NCBI GenBank assembly: GCA_959603585.1
Contig: CAUGYD010000013.1
Location: 1 to 54,517 of the forward strand
From: Scatosoma sp900555925
GTDB lineage: Bacteria; Bacillota; Clostridia; Christensenellales; Borkfalkiaceae
Length of the DNA stretch: 54,517 nucleotides
Direction of reading: 5' to 3'
Position 1 is the stretch's first letter. Each line of letters starts with the position of its first letter. Made by a program: the position numbers and the translations under genes. This document shows, one piece after another, positions 40,037-49,330 of the stretch. The notes beneath the pieces are model-generated. The model had not been told where the DNA came from. It saw only the letters and a program-made list of their open reading frames with translations, and did no database searches.

Positions 40037-41974
40037 TTAAAGTTCTATGACGAACAGGCTGACGCTCATCATCGGGGCGACGGGATAGGCGAGATTTTCT
40101 TTATATTCAGTATAAAGCTCGTTGCCGTCGGAATCATAATAATCGGCTGTAAGAGTACTCCGAATTATCGACTTGACGTTCGTCAATCGGCTGCAATCTA
40201 ATCTTACATCGTATTCCGAAGGATTGACTACTGCGAGCGTGATTGTCTTACCGTCCGCGCTCACCGATGCGGAAACGTCGAGCCCGATTTCTTTATCTGC
40301 CTGCACTGCCGCATTTAAGGAATATTCTTGCATATATTGCCGATACATTTGCAATACATAACCCGCCCCCTGCAACGTTGCCGCTGTATCCGTAGTAGTG
40401 AGGCACCCCTGCGTCGCATTTAAGGTGCTAGAATAACAAGCCATTTCTACAATATCTGCATTTTCTATAAAACGATTGAGGACCGCCGCTATCCCCATGC
40501 CATCCTTCAATCGGGAGGCTGTAACAGCTTTATCGTACGCATACTCGGTAAAAGCTATCTTTACCGAAGCACAGGCAGGATATTTTTTTATCAATGTCCG
40601 ATGCCGGGAAATTCGGTCATCTACATTATTGGTAATATTGGAAATATGCTTGAATACGTCCGCCTCGTCCCGCTCGCCGTAAAAATGTTCGGCCGTATAA
40701 TCCATATTCTCCGCACAGTTTTCAAACATTGCGTCGTTCCATTCCGAAGCATTGTTTCCGACCGCGATGAGCCGCAAAGACGAATCTTTCTCCTTCATTG
40801 TCTCGGCAAAAAGATTATGCCGCTGTACATATTCCGACACGGGGACATGTCCTAACTGCCAATCCCCAAACATCTCGTTTCCTATGCCCCAATATTCGAT
40901 TTCATAAGGCTCTTTATGACCGTTTTCCGCGCGTTGACGGCCGTATTCCGTCGTTTCCGCACCGTTGCAGTATTCTACGAGATCCGCGGCGTCTTCGACC
41001 TTTCCCAATCCGTCATTGACCATCATCAGAGGCTCGGCGCCGAGATACTCGCAAAAAGCCAAAAATTCGTCCGTGCCGAAATCGTTCGGCTCGATACCGC
41101 CGTAAAATCCCAGCGCTTCTAAATTGACCATATCGGAAGCCAGCATTTCCGCTTCGCTGGAAAAGCTGCTTTCCAATCCCATATAGTGAAGATTGCGACG
41201 AGAAGGACGTTTATCGCGGTCTCCGATTCCGTCTTTCCAATCGTAGCCGGAAAGAAAATTTCCGCCCGGCCAGCGATACATCGTTCCGTTCAACTTTTTC
41301 AAAAGTTCCAAGGTATCTCGTCTCATGCCTTGATAATTATCCGCTGGCATCAGAGAAAGAGAGTCAAACAGAGCATTTCCGGAAAGGACGGAGAGCGTAA
41401 ATTTTGCATTATCCGCCGCCTCTCCTTGAAACGAAAACGAATATTTCTGAAATCCTTCCCCCGCCGAAAGGTCTATTTCGACGGAATCGGACCAGGCAGA
41501 GGAAGAAAGTTCCACCTTTATTTTGGAATCCTGCGACGCATTTGCGTACAAATAACCGCTATATTCCTTTTTTTCCAAGGAAAGTTCTTCCTGAAAAATG
41601 CCGCCGCCCGCAGATATTTCCGCCGAATGTCCGCCGCTATATGTCGTTTCCGAATTGCTCTTTACAAAATCCTCCGCAACTGCACGCCAAGGAGAAAATC
41701 CCACCTCTCCGATTTCATAATAAAATTTTCTGTCGAGAAGTATCTCCGACCAAATTCCGTTATAAATACAACTCTCTATGTGTTCGATAAACTGGCCATA
41801 GATATAAGGGGAAATTTTATCCTTTTTCTCCACCCCCAAATTGACGCGGAGCGTCCTATCATAAGTCTCCTCCGTCTTTGCAAGCGATGAGTCGCCTCCC
41901 GCGCCGCATCCTGCAAGCAGGACCGAGCTCGCAAGGACTGCCGCCAACAGACATATAAATTTATTTGCCTTCAT
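40037..41974 (-). CDS. GH51-type alpha-L-arabinofuranosidase lipoprotein
   Basis: A 645-aa surface lipoprotein: lipobox LAGC (Cys23), then an N-terminal beta region with inserted carbohydrate-binding-like segment, a TIM barrel, and a C-terminal beta domain. Family features are YGQFIEHIESCIYNGIWSE near residues 59-77, MYRWPGGNFLSGYDWKDGIG near 232-251, acid/base Glu367 in YWGIGNE, and nucleophile Glu477 in KIAFTEYAYD. It should release arabinose from arabinan, arabinoxylan or arabinogalactan at the cell surface. The ATG at 41974 has GGGAGG at long spacing. It lies between the GH2 gene and the MORN genes. Confidence 0.9.
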   Translation of the reverse strand: MKANKFICLLAAVLASSVLLAGCGAGGDSSLAKTEETYDRTLRVNLGVEKKDKISPYIYGQFIEHIESCIYNGIWSEILLDRKFYYEIGEVGFSPWRAVAEDFVKSNSETTYSGGHSAEISAGGGIFQEELSLEKKEYSGYLYANASQDSKIKVELSSSAWSDSVEIDLSAGEGFQKYSFSFQGEAADNAKFTLSVLSGNALFDSLSLMPADNYQGMRRDTLELLKKLNGTMYRWPGGNFLSGYDWKDGIGDRDKRPSRRNLHYMGLESSFSSEAEMLASDMVNLEALGFYGGIEPNDFGTDEFLAFCEYLGAEPLMMVNDGLGKVEDAADLVEYCNGAETTEYGRQRAENGHKEPYEIEYWGIGNEMFGDWQLGHVPVSEYVQRHNLFAETMKEKDSSLRLIAVGNNASEWNDAMFENCAENMDYTAEHFYGERDEADVFKHISNITNNVDDRISRHRTLIKKYPACASVKIAFTEYAYDKAVTASRLKDGMGIAAVLNRFIENADIVEMACYSSTLNATQGCLTTTDTAATLQGAGYVLQMYRQYMQEYSLNAAVQADKEIGLDVSASVSADGKTITLAVVNPSEYDVRLDCSRLTNVKSIIRSTLTADYYDSDGNELYTEYKENLAYPVAPMMSVSLFVIEL

Positions 41975-41992
41975 AAAGTTTTAACCCTCCCT

Positions 41993-43693
41993 CTATACAT
42001 TCCTTTCAAAAGCAAAAATATTGCGAATACATTCAAGCGGTAGTTTCGGTTTCCGCTCTATCGTTAAAAGTCCGTTCGTCTCCTGTTGAACATCGGTCAA
42101 TTGCGTATAGCAAAAGCCCGCGAGATAATCTATCCTCTTTAACGCGGACACGAGCCCCGTCACCCGCACGCGATATTCTTCCAAATCGCTCGCTTTATCG
42201 CCGTATCCCCAGCCGTCGTCCCTGACCATAGCTACGCCGCCGAATTCCGAGATAATCACCGCCTGATGAGAATATGTATAATTGTCGGCAAAACTTTTTC
42301 CCCAACGATTCTGGTTGATGAGCTTTTCTCCCACCACGTAGTTTTTATCCCGATATTCCTTCAAGAGCGTTTCCGCGTTTTGCTCGTATTCGTGCAAGGT
42401 CAGCAAATCCCCGTTTAATTGATGCCAGCCGTCATTAATGACAATCAGGCGAGTAGGGTCTTCGGCGCGAACCTTTCGCTGTATCGCTTCTACAAACAAC
42501 TGACATTCTCGATTATTTTTTATCTCGGGAATTCCCCATGATTCGTTGAAAATCACCCAAGCAATGATACAGGGATATACTTTCAACTGTCTGACGATTT
42601 TCAGACAATCCTCTCCGAATTCGCGCTTCATGCGGTCGGTATACTCGTAAGCGCTGGGAATTTCTCCCCAAACATACATTCCCAATTTATCGCAGAGATA
42701 ATAGAAAACGTTGCTCTCTACCTTCTGATGCATGCGTATGCCGTTGAAACCCAGCTTTTTCGCCAACAGAATATCTTTTTCCAAAGCCGTTTCATCGGGA
42801 GCCGTCAGCATCGTATTTTTCCAATATCCTTGGGCAAGTATCATTCTCAGATAGACCTTTTTGCCGTTGATATAGACGCCGTTTTCGTCCGTATTTACTT
42901 CCCGAAACGCAAAATAAGTCGATACTTCGTCCGTACTTTCTCCAAAGACACGGATTTTTACCTCGTACAAAAAGGGATTTTCTATGTCCCAAAGACGGGG
43001 ATTATTCAGCTTTACCTTTCCGCTCAAAAGTTTGGAAACGGTTTCAAGCCGTTGCGTACAAATCGATTTTCCCTCTTCGAATATTTCTATCTCTGCTTGC
43101 GCCTCGTATTCCGTCTCCCCTTCAAAACAGACCGTACCGTCGTTTTCAGGCGAAAAAAATATCCTCTTTAAGGGATTGCTGCCACAGTATTCCAGCCATA
43201 CCGGTTTCCAGATCCCCGTGGTCTGTATATACCAGCAATCGTAATTACTCGACTTGCGGCGTTGTTTGCCCCGGAGCTGGGCTCCGCTGAAATCGTCCAG
43301 CACCTTCACCCGCAGAGTATTCGTCCCCGCTTTTACAAGCTCTGTAATATCCGCAAAAAAGGAAGTATATCCGCCTCTATGTTCACAAGCAAAACCTCCG
43401 TTTACGTATACGAAACAATGATAATCTACTCCTTCAAAACAAAGATGTATCCGACCGTCATGCGGCTTTATCTCCAATTCGCGCTCATACCAGACACATT
43501 CGTGCATGGTTCCGTCCCCGATTCCGCTCGCTTCACATTCATAAGAATAGGGTACGACAATCTTTCGATCGAATACGGGTTCTTCCTCGGACGGGGAAAA
43601 GGAAAACCTCCACTCCCCCGTTAAAAATACATAGTCTTTGCGCTCGAATACGGGATTCGGACACATTTTTCCGTAATTGACAATCTCTTGCAT
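41993..43693 (-). CDS. Glycoside hydrolase family 2 enzyme (beta-galactosidase/glucuronidase-like), cytoplasmic
   Basis: A compact 566-aa GH2 protein with a jelly-roll sugar-binding domain (about 20-170), an immunoglobulin-like domain (about 175-265) and a TIM barrel. The acid/base is Glu384 in VIFNESWG and the nucleophile is Glu483 in IISEFGG. The short barrel without C-terminal domains resembles beta-glucuronidase-like or beta-galactosidase-like GH2s; specificity cannot be assigned. No signal peptide, so it acts on what the adjacent importer brings in. ATG at 43693 with AAGGG; it follows the permease by 4 nt. Confidence 0.9.
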   Translation of the reverse strand: MQEIVNYGKMCPNPVFERKDYVFLTGEWRFSFSPSEEEPVFDRKIVVPYSYECEASGIGDGTMHECVWYERELEIKPHDGRIHLCFEGVDYHCFVYVNGGFACEHRGGYTSFFADITELVKAGTNTLRVKVLDDFSGAQLRGKQRRKSSNYDCWYIQTTGIWKPVWLEYCGSNPLKRIFFSPENDGTVCFEGETEYEAQAEIEIFEEGKSICTQRLETVSKLLSGKVKLNNPRLWDIENPFLYEVKIRVFGESTDEVSTYFAFREVNTDENGVYINGKKVYLRMILAQGYWKNTMLTAPDETALEKDILLAKKLGFNGIRMHQKVESNVFYYLCDKLGMYVWGEIPSAYEYTDRMKREFGEDCLKIVRQLKVYPCIIAWVIFNESWGIPEIKNNRECQLFVEAIQRKVRAEDPTRLIVINDGWHQLNGDLLTLHEYEQNAETLLKEYRDKNYVVGEKLINQNRWGKSFADNYTYSHQAVIISEFGGVAMVRDDGWGYGDKASDLEEYRVRVTGLVSALKRIDYLAGFCYTQLTDVQQETNGLLTIERKPKLPLECIRNIFAFERNV

Positions 43694-43697
43694 AGCG

Positions 43698-44591
43698 TTA
43701 TCCCTTGATTCCTCCTATGGAAATACCGCGAATAAAATATTTCTGTCCCACTAAAAACACCAGCAAAACAGGTATGGCACTCGCCATGGCTCCTGCCATG
43801 AGTTTCCCGTATTGATGAGTATATCTCTCGATAAACGTAGACATGCCTGCCGTCAAAGTACGGGTTTCAGGCTGATTAGTCACCATCAACGGCCAGATAT
43901 AATCGTTCCAATTCCCCTGAAAGGAAAAGATAGCGAGCGTTACCAGCGCGGGGACACACATCGGAAGAATGATATGAAAATAAATTCTGAATTTACCCGC
44001 CCCGTCGATTTTTGCCGCCTCGTCGTATTCCCGCGGAATCCCGGTCATGAACTGCCTCAATAAAAAGACTCCGAATACGCCGGACAGACCGGGAAGGACC
44101 ATGGCAAACATATTATCTATCAGATTTAATCTGTAAATAATGGCGTAATTGGGAATCATATTGATCACGCCGGGAACCATCATGGAGGAAAGACATATCC
44201 AGAATAAAGTCTCCCGTCCCTTAAAGCGCAGGCGGGTAAATCCGAACGAAGCCAGCGAGGTAATCAAAAGGTATAAAAATACATATGTCACCACAATTTT
44301 TACGCTGTTAAAGAACCAGCGCAGAATAGGCGTATAAGGATTGCTGAAAACTTCGGAATAATTGGTCAGGGTCCAACGTTTAGGGAAAAAGGAAGTAATC
44401 GTTTCAAAGACATCGTCCTCGTATTTGAAAGAGGTGGAAAGTCCCCACAGGGTCGGTAAAAAAACGACGATCAGAAGAAGCAGCAAAGCGACGAATACCG
44501 CCGCGGATAAAAAATTTCTTCGCAAACCGCGCCGTTTCAATAAGGAGATTTTGGAAATCAACTTTTCCGAAATATTTTTTGGAAGATTCAT
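43698..44591 (-). CDS. Sugar ABC transporter permease, MalG type (CUT1)
   Basis: Inner-membrane permease of 297 aa with six helices and the EAA loop EYDEAAKIDGAGKFRIYFHI, followed by LPMCVPALVTLAIFSFQGNW. It pairs with the MalF-type permease upstream; stop and start codons are 1 nt apart. The EAA loop docks on an ATPase that is not in this window, so a shared MsmK-like ATPase elsewhere is expected, as is common in Firmicutes. Confidence 0.95.
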   Translation of the reverse strand: MNLPKNISEKLISKISLLKRRGLRRNFLSAAVFVALLLLLIVVFLPTLWGLSTSFKYEDDVFETITSFFPKRWTLTNYSEVFSNPYTPILRWFFNSVKIVVTYVFLYLLITSLASFGFTRLRFKGRETLFWICLSSMMVPGVINMIPNYAIIYRLNLIDNMFAMVLPGLSGVFGVFLLRQFMTGIPREYDEAAKIDGAGKFRIYFHIILPMCVPALVTLAIFSFQGNWNDYIWPLMVTNQPETRTLTAGMSTFIERYTHQYGKLMAGAMASAIPVLLVFLVGQKYFIRGISIGGIKG

Positions 44592-44592
44592 T

Positions 44593-45492
44593 TCACACGC
44601 TCTCCTTATCTTTTGCCGTCTGCAATTTATAAGAACTGATCGTAAAAGCCACCATAATCAACGCCATCAAAATAGACATCGCACAGGCGCGGCCGAATTT
44701 ACTGCCTCCGAAGGCGGTATTATAAATGTTCATCATTGCCACAGTCGTGGAGGAATCCGGTCCGCCTGCCGTCAAAATGTTCGGTTGACCGAATACATTG
44801 AAACAGGAAAGCGTCGTCATCGTCAATACGTACACCAAAGTATTCTTCAACCCTGGCAAGGTGATATGAATGAAGGAGGCCCAGACGCCCGCTCCGTCCA
44901 ACGCGGCCGCTTCCAGACATTCCTTGGAGACGTTGGAGAGGCCCGCAAGATAGAGCACCATATTTCCGCCGATTCCCCACCAACTCGACAAAATAAAAAT
45001 AGAAATCCAGGCATAAGGCTGTTTTGTTATCCAAGGAATATTTGTTTTGAAAAAGTTGTTGAGAATCCCCGCGTTGGTATCAAACATAAAATACCAAATG
45101 ATACACACCGTCGCCACGGATAAAATGGAGGGGAAATAAAAGGCACTCATAAAAAATTTACCCGTTCCGGAACACCGATTGATAAGCAATGCGATCAAAA
45201 GAGGCAAAATCATTAAAACGGGCATCTGCACCGCCACAAACAACAGCGTATTCAGGACGGACTTCCAAAATTCTTTGGCTATCTGTCCGGTACCTAATGC
45301 GCCGAACAATAATTTATAATTCTGCAACCCGATCCATTCGATTTCGGAAGCTCCGTCCCATTGGCAAAAGCTCAAATAGATACAAAGTACCAAAGGGACG
45401 AGCGCAAATATGATAAAAAAAACTAAATAGGGAGCGACAAACAAGTAGGATGTCAAATTATCCGTCAGTTTTCCCTTAGTACCTTGTTTCAT
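44593..45492 (-). CDS. Sugar ABC transporter permease, MalF type (CUT1)
   Basis: A 299-aa permease with six helices and the EAA motif ECLEAAALDGAGVWASFIHI-like loop before TLPGLKNTLVYVL. The ATG at 45492 is preferred over a GTG nine bases upstream because GGGTG lies 8 nt in front. It starts 12 nt after the binding-protein stop, so the three transporter genes are one operon. Confidence 0.94.
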   Translation of the reverse strand: MKQGTKGKLTDNLTSYLFVAPYLVFFIIFALVPLVLCIYLSFCQWDGASEIEWIGLQNYKLLFGALGTGQIAKEFWKSVLNTLLFVAVQMPVLMILPLLIALLINRCSGTGKFFMSAFYFPSILSVATVCIIWYFMFDTNAGILNNFFKTNIPWITKQPYAWISIFILSSWWGIGGNMVLYLAGLSNVSKECLEAAALDGAGVWASFIHITLPGLKNTLVYVLTMTTLSCFNVFGQPNILTAGGPDSSTTVAMMNIYNTAFGGSKFGRACAMSILMALIMVAFTISSYKLQTAKDKESV

Positions 45493-45504
45493 AAAAATCA
45501 CCCG

Positions 45505-46794
45505 TTAAAAACCGTTATCGATAATCCAATTCGAAAAACTTTTTACCGCTCTGTCAAGGGAATCTTTGGGGCCGTATTTATCGGAAATCGCATTGGAAAC
45601 CGCCACCCCCATATAGTTATAGCCCTCGTAAAAATACTTATAGTCCGCTTTGCCGAGATCGGCTTTATAAGCCGTTTCCGTAAACGGTTGCAGAGCCGCA
45701 ATCGATTTATACTCTTCACTGTCCAAAACCTCTTTGAGCGCCGGTACCTGTCCCGCCTTCGCCCAACCGAGAGAATGCTGCTGAATATATTTTATAAACG
45801 TATAACAGGCCTCTTTCGTACGATCGTCTGTCACGGTATTGCTCATTAATGTGAACTGATGAGATCCCGAATAGGAAACGCCGTTCTCCCCGACCGCGCC
45901 GGGCATCGCCGCAACGCCGACGTTTGCCGTCTCCCTGTTCTCAATCAAATCGAAGGAATTGAGCATCCAAGGGCCGTCGAAATAAAAGACGGACTTTCCC
46001 GTTTTGAAAAGAGTATAATCCCCGCCCGCGCCGACGTCTTTGGGCGAAACTCCATATTTATATACAAGATCGCAAAGATATTGTAAAGCCTCCACGCCCT
46101 CTTGCGAATTATACACCGCCGTATTTTCCGAATCGTACAAATCCCCGCCGTTTTGCAACAGCATACTCGCAAAAATATCTTTGGTAATAGAATACATACT
46201 GGGAACGGCAAAGCCGTAAACGCCAGTTTCGGGATCTGTCTTTTCCTCGCAGACAGCCAAAAATTCCTCCCACGTAGCAGGCAACTCTTCCTCGGTAATC
46301 AAATCTTTATTATAGTACATCGCCGTAGGATGAATATCCAGCGGGAAACTGTACCGTTTTCCGTCTAAAATTCCCGTGGACCACGCCGAAGCGATATAAT
46401 CTTCCTGCGTAACGCCGAGTACAGAGGCAATATCGTCGATAGGAAGCAGGAGATCCCTTTCCACCATACCCGCTACGCGGGAATTACTCATGGCCACAAT
46501 GTGAGGAGCGCTTTTCAGATTCGTTTTAGTCGTGGTAATTTTCGTGAACAGCGTATCCCACGCCATTTTATCCGCGGAAACTTTAATTTCCCCTGCATAC
46601 TCGTCATTAAAATCCTTAATCATTTCATCCATCGAATCGCCGTCCAAACCCGTAAAACCGTTCCAGAACCGAAGAGTAATCTCCCCGCTGTCCCCCCCGC
46701 TTTGCGAAGAACCGTCTCCACCGCAGGCCGCAAACATGTTTACAGACAAGAGTAAGGAACAAACCAAACTTAAACCCGCTATCAACCGTTTCAT
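45505..46794 (-). CDS. Extracellular sugar-binding lipoprotein of the ABC importer (family 1)
   Basis: A 429-aa solute-binding lipoprotein: lipobox FAAC (Cys24), Gly/Ser linker, and a two-lobe family 1 fold (LRFWNGFTG, KSAPHIVAMSNSRVAGMVE, YSFPLDIHPTAMYYNKDLI, PATWEEFLAVCEE, VFYFDGPWMLNSFD). Cluster 1 proteins bind oligosaccharides; the neighbouring GH51, GH2 and GH32 suggest plant oligosaccharides. The ATG at 46794 is preceded by AAGGAGG. It is the first gene of the importer operon; promoter at 46863-46892. Confidence 0.93.
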   Translation of the reverse strand: MKRLIAGLSLVCSLLLSVNMFAACGGDGSSQSGGDSGEITLRFWNGFTGLDGDSMDEMIKDFNDEYAGEIKVSADKMAWDTLFTKITTTKTNLKSAPHIVAMSNSRVAGMVERDLLLPIDDIASVLGVTQEDYIASAWSTGILDGKRYSFPLDIHPTAMYYNKDLITEEELPATWEEFLAVCEEKTDPETGVYGFAVPSMYSITKDIFASMLLQNGGDLYDSENTAVYNSQEGVEALQYLCDLVYKYGVSPKDVGAGGDYTLFKTGKSVFYFDGPWMLNSFDLIENRETANVGVAAMPGAVGENGVSYSGSHQFTLMSNTVTDDRTKEACYTFIKYIQQHSLGWAKAGQVPALKEVLDSEEYKSIAALQPFTETAYKADLGKADYKYFYEGYNYMGVAVSNAISDKYGPKDSLDRAVKSFSNWIIDNGF

Positions 46795-46862
46795 AATACC
46801 TCCTTGATTTTCCGCTTTTTTTATTCCAAACGCAGAAAAATTCAATTTTCTTTTGTACTTTT

Positions 46863-46892
46863 ATTATAACTTAATCCATATTGCAAAATCAA
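46863..46892 (-). promoter_or_regulatory. Promoter of the sugar importer operon
   Basis: Leftward TTGATT (46887-46892), 18 nt, TATAAT (46863-46868). Confidence 0.75.
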
Positions 46893-46918
46893 TACCCTCG
46901 CTTTGAACATTTCCATGT

Positions 46919-46946
46919 ATTTGGTTTTGGTTTTTGCGAACCAAAT
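46919..46946. promoter_or_regulatory. Inverted repeat upstream of the importer promoter
   Basis: ATTTGGTT and AACCAAAT, exact 8-bp arms 12 nt apart, centred about 40 nt upstream of the -35. Position suits an activator or regulator site; the binder is not known. Confidence 0.5.
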
Positions 46947-46949
46947 CAA

Positions 46950-48650
46950 AAAAATATTAAAGTAATTCGCTTTTTATACAAGTAAAATAGTCTATCATTT
47001 TTTCCTTTTAGTTTTATTATTGTAAATAATAAACAGTATTCCCATATTTTCTACCTTTTATCTTTTCAGTAATCATTCTTTCAACTAGATTCGTATTCTT
47101 ATAAATTTGGATAGAATTAAATACTCATTTTTCTATGCTATAAAATATTTTTAATACTCTACCGTTTTAATGTTATTTCTATTAAAAAATTAAGTCTAGA
47201 TTTTATGAAATTCTAATTTAATCTTCTCTATTTTACCAACTATCAATCGATTTTTATAATCCATAAAAAATGAAATTAGCACTGCTTTTGAGATCAAAAT
47301 ACCTCAAAGCAGTGCTTTAATCCGATATTACAAAAAAATATGGATATCAATCCGAACCGCATACGGTCAAATTAATATCCTTATTGTATTTTGTGAATGA
47401 AAATGCTACACAATCATAAGCTCTCTTTCTTAAATATTACTTACCATTTTTTATTTAACTTTTTATAAGTTTTTTAATTTTTATAATATTATCCCCTTTT
47501 TAATTTTTCTATCTATTGTTGATATTTTATTAGCTATCGTCTGATTACATCGAAAAATACATTCCTCTCATTCTGTTTTCTAAAAATTCTATCTTTACTA
47601 TAACTCCTATCTTCTATCATATACCCACCTTCTCCTTATTGCCGCCTCTGTTTTCCTTTTTATTCCACTTGACTTTCTATAACTATTTTTTTATGTATTT
47701 CTATATTTTTCCAAAAATGAGAACGTTCTTATTTTTTTCTAAATTCATTATAACACACAATTTTTACTTTGTCAATACCCAAAATCAAAAATTTTTTAAA
47801 AAAGTTCATCTTTCCTTGACTCATTTCGTTTTTATTCTTTGAGGGGGCTTACCTCAAAAATTTTACAACTCATAAAATTTGCTCAGAAAAGTTTTGCTCC
47901 TGAATATTTTCTTCTATGCATTTTTCAAAACAGACAAAATATAGTGTTTCTATTTGGCGGAATAGGAGGAATATCGAGTTTATAGTCATGTCCCATAATT
48001 TTGCCTTTTGTGTCTTTTATCGATGTCCTTTCAAGCTATTTAGCACTTCAAATAGTAAAGTGCTGCATCAATTTTTCAAAAGATTTAAAACTTCATTTCT
48101 TTCCTTGTGATATAGCGAAAGGCCCTATATCTTACCCAATCTATAAATATCGTTATTCCGAGACATGCAGATAGTGTTAGGAAAATCATTTAAGAAAAAA
48201 TTGGCTCACGACAAGTACACCTCTCTCTTAACTAAAAAATAAATCAACCCGTTAAATCCTACTTTTTTAGCCAACGGCCGCAGAACGTACCTATACTCAT
48301 TATTGGAAATGCATTTAAATAAAATCGGGTATATGTATACCCGATTTTAAGTACAAACCATTAAACTGTCGGAAAAAAGAATATTTCCGTTTCTGTTATT
48401 TTTTGTTTTGGGACAGACTTTGGGATGAAAATTCTTCTAATCTCTTACTAGGCTTTGATTTTTCTTTATTTATAACTTCTCTACTTTCAATTGTTCAAAA
48501 GTATTTATTAAATTTAATACCGTATTCTTTTCCGCATCGGAAAACAACGATTCTTTATCCAACAATACTCTTTCTTTTTCCGATATTTATTCCACAGAAA
48601 ATTTGAATATTCTTAACTGATTTCTAATTTTATGATAACACCAGATAAGA
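46950..48650. other. 1.7-kb AT-rich non-coding region with decayed fragments
   Basis: No convincing gene. It contains hairpins at 47278-47316 (AGCACTGCTTTTGAG / CTCAAAGCAGTGCT), a nearby GGATAT...ATATCC pair at about 47342-47384, GATATAG / CTATATC at 48109-48131, and a 28-bp palindrome at 48321-48348. Short minus-strand open stretches without start signals lie at about 47932-48030 (reading MGHDYKLDIPPIPP) and about 48200-48300 (reading YRYVLRPLAKKVGF), which look like remnants of lost genes. Base composition shifts here from that of the glycan region to markedly AT-rich, marking the border of the toxin region. Confidence 0.6.
48321..48348. terminator. 28-bp palindrome, probable terminator
   Basis: AAAATCGGGTATA-TG-TATACCCGATTTT, 13-bp exact arms with A/T ends on both sides. 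Confidence 0.75.
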
Positions 48651-48662
48651 TTTGTCCAAGAC

Positions 48663-48698
48663 AAAAGAAGCCTTGAGTTATACATCAAGACTTCTTTT
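48663..48698 (-). terminator. Terminator after the 120-aa gene
   Basis: AAAAGAAG-C-CTTGA / TCAAG-A-CTTCTTTT stem with an 8-nt loop, just after the stop codon at 48709. Confidence 0.82.
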
Positions 48699-48708
48699 CA
48701 ATTATACT

Positions 48709-49071
48709 TTAATCCGGTACAATTAATCCATATTCTTTGGCTGTTTCTCTTAATAGTTTATCATACTCGACAAGAAATTTTTCTATATTTTTAGTCGGTA
48801 TTTTACCTATTGCTTCATCAAAAGCCAAAAACTTCTTATGCGGCATGTTCAATACCTTCAATACGTCTTTACACCGTCTGAAACTTATTTGAAATTGTAC
48901 ATCGTCAAAAGTCATATCATATTTCTTTGAAAGTCTATTTATATATTTGTCGTGCTCTAAATCCAATATTTTACGATGTCCCATTAAACCTTCTACCCAA
49001 AGCTGAAAAAACTGTATTTCAGCATCAGGAATTTTTTTCATCTTCCTTCCGCGCACTGTCACATATTCCAT
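48709..49071 (-). CDS. Putative immunity protein of a lost Rhs toxin tip (120 aa)
   Basis: A 120-aa, probably all-helical, cytoplasmic protein with no signal peptide (RGRKMKKIPDAEIQFFQLWV, VEGLMGHRKILDLEHDKYIN, then FRRCKDVLKVLNMPHKKFLA). No family was recognised. The call rests on position: it directly follows a short Rhs tip remnant that carries the shared anchor sequence, just as the other immunity genes follow their tips. ATG at 49071 with GGAGG 9 nt in front and a good terminator, so expression seems preserved although the toxin is gone. Confidence 0.6.
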   Translation of the reverse strand: MEYVTVRGRKMKKIPDAEIQFFQLWVEGLMGHRKILDLEHDKYINRLSKKYDMTFDDVQFQISFRRCKDVLKVLNMPHKKFLAFDEAIGKIPTKNIEKFLVEYDKLLRETAKEYGLIVPD

Positions 49072-49095
49072 ATCTTTATACCTCCAATAATTTTT

Positions 49096-49239
49096 TTATC
49101 CCCATAAATTTGGCCATTTTTCAGGCTTAAGGTATCCGTACGTTTTATGATTAGGATAAATGTTTGTGTACTTGCGCTTCTCCCCGCCGCTATACAGCTT
49201 ATTCCCAAGCCCACCGTATACATCAGCGACTCTTTTGCA
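49096..49239 (-). pseudogene. Remnant of an orphan Rhs C-terminal cassette
   Basis: The right part (49180-49237) matches the anchor of the full Rhs gene nearly base for base and translates as LMYTVGLGISCIAAG. The left part ends with a tail that reads KYTNIYPNHKTYGYLKPE then KWPNLWG and a stop at 49096, but in another frame than the anchor. There is no start codon or promoter. It is therefore a tip cassette that has lost most of its toxin domain, leaving only anchor and C-terminal end. Confidence 0.7.
49180..49237 (-). repeat. Rhs tip-anchor repeat, copy 3
   Basis: Matches 51046-51103 of the full gene with a few mismatches. It lacks the portion beyond GCAAGT that the barnase cassette keeps. 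Confidence 0.85.
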
Positions 49240-49283
49240 AGTACCTATGCACGTTTCCCGTAACAACTTATTTATTCATAACA

Positions 49284-49314
49284 CCCCTGAGGCAATTTCA
49301 AATTGCCTCAGGGG
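49284..49314 (-). terminator. Terminator after the barstar-like gene
   Basis: CCCCTGAGGCAATTT and its exact 15-nt complement with a 1-nt centre; A/T runs on both sides. Confidence 0.9.
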
Positions 49315-49330
49315 TATTTTTATTCACTCT

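Noticed and set aside
47639..47842. 67-codon Phe/Tyr-rich frame in the AT-rich region
   Set aside because: Composition is what random AT-rich DNA gives; no ribosome-binding site, no conserved pattern.
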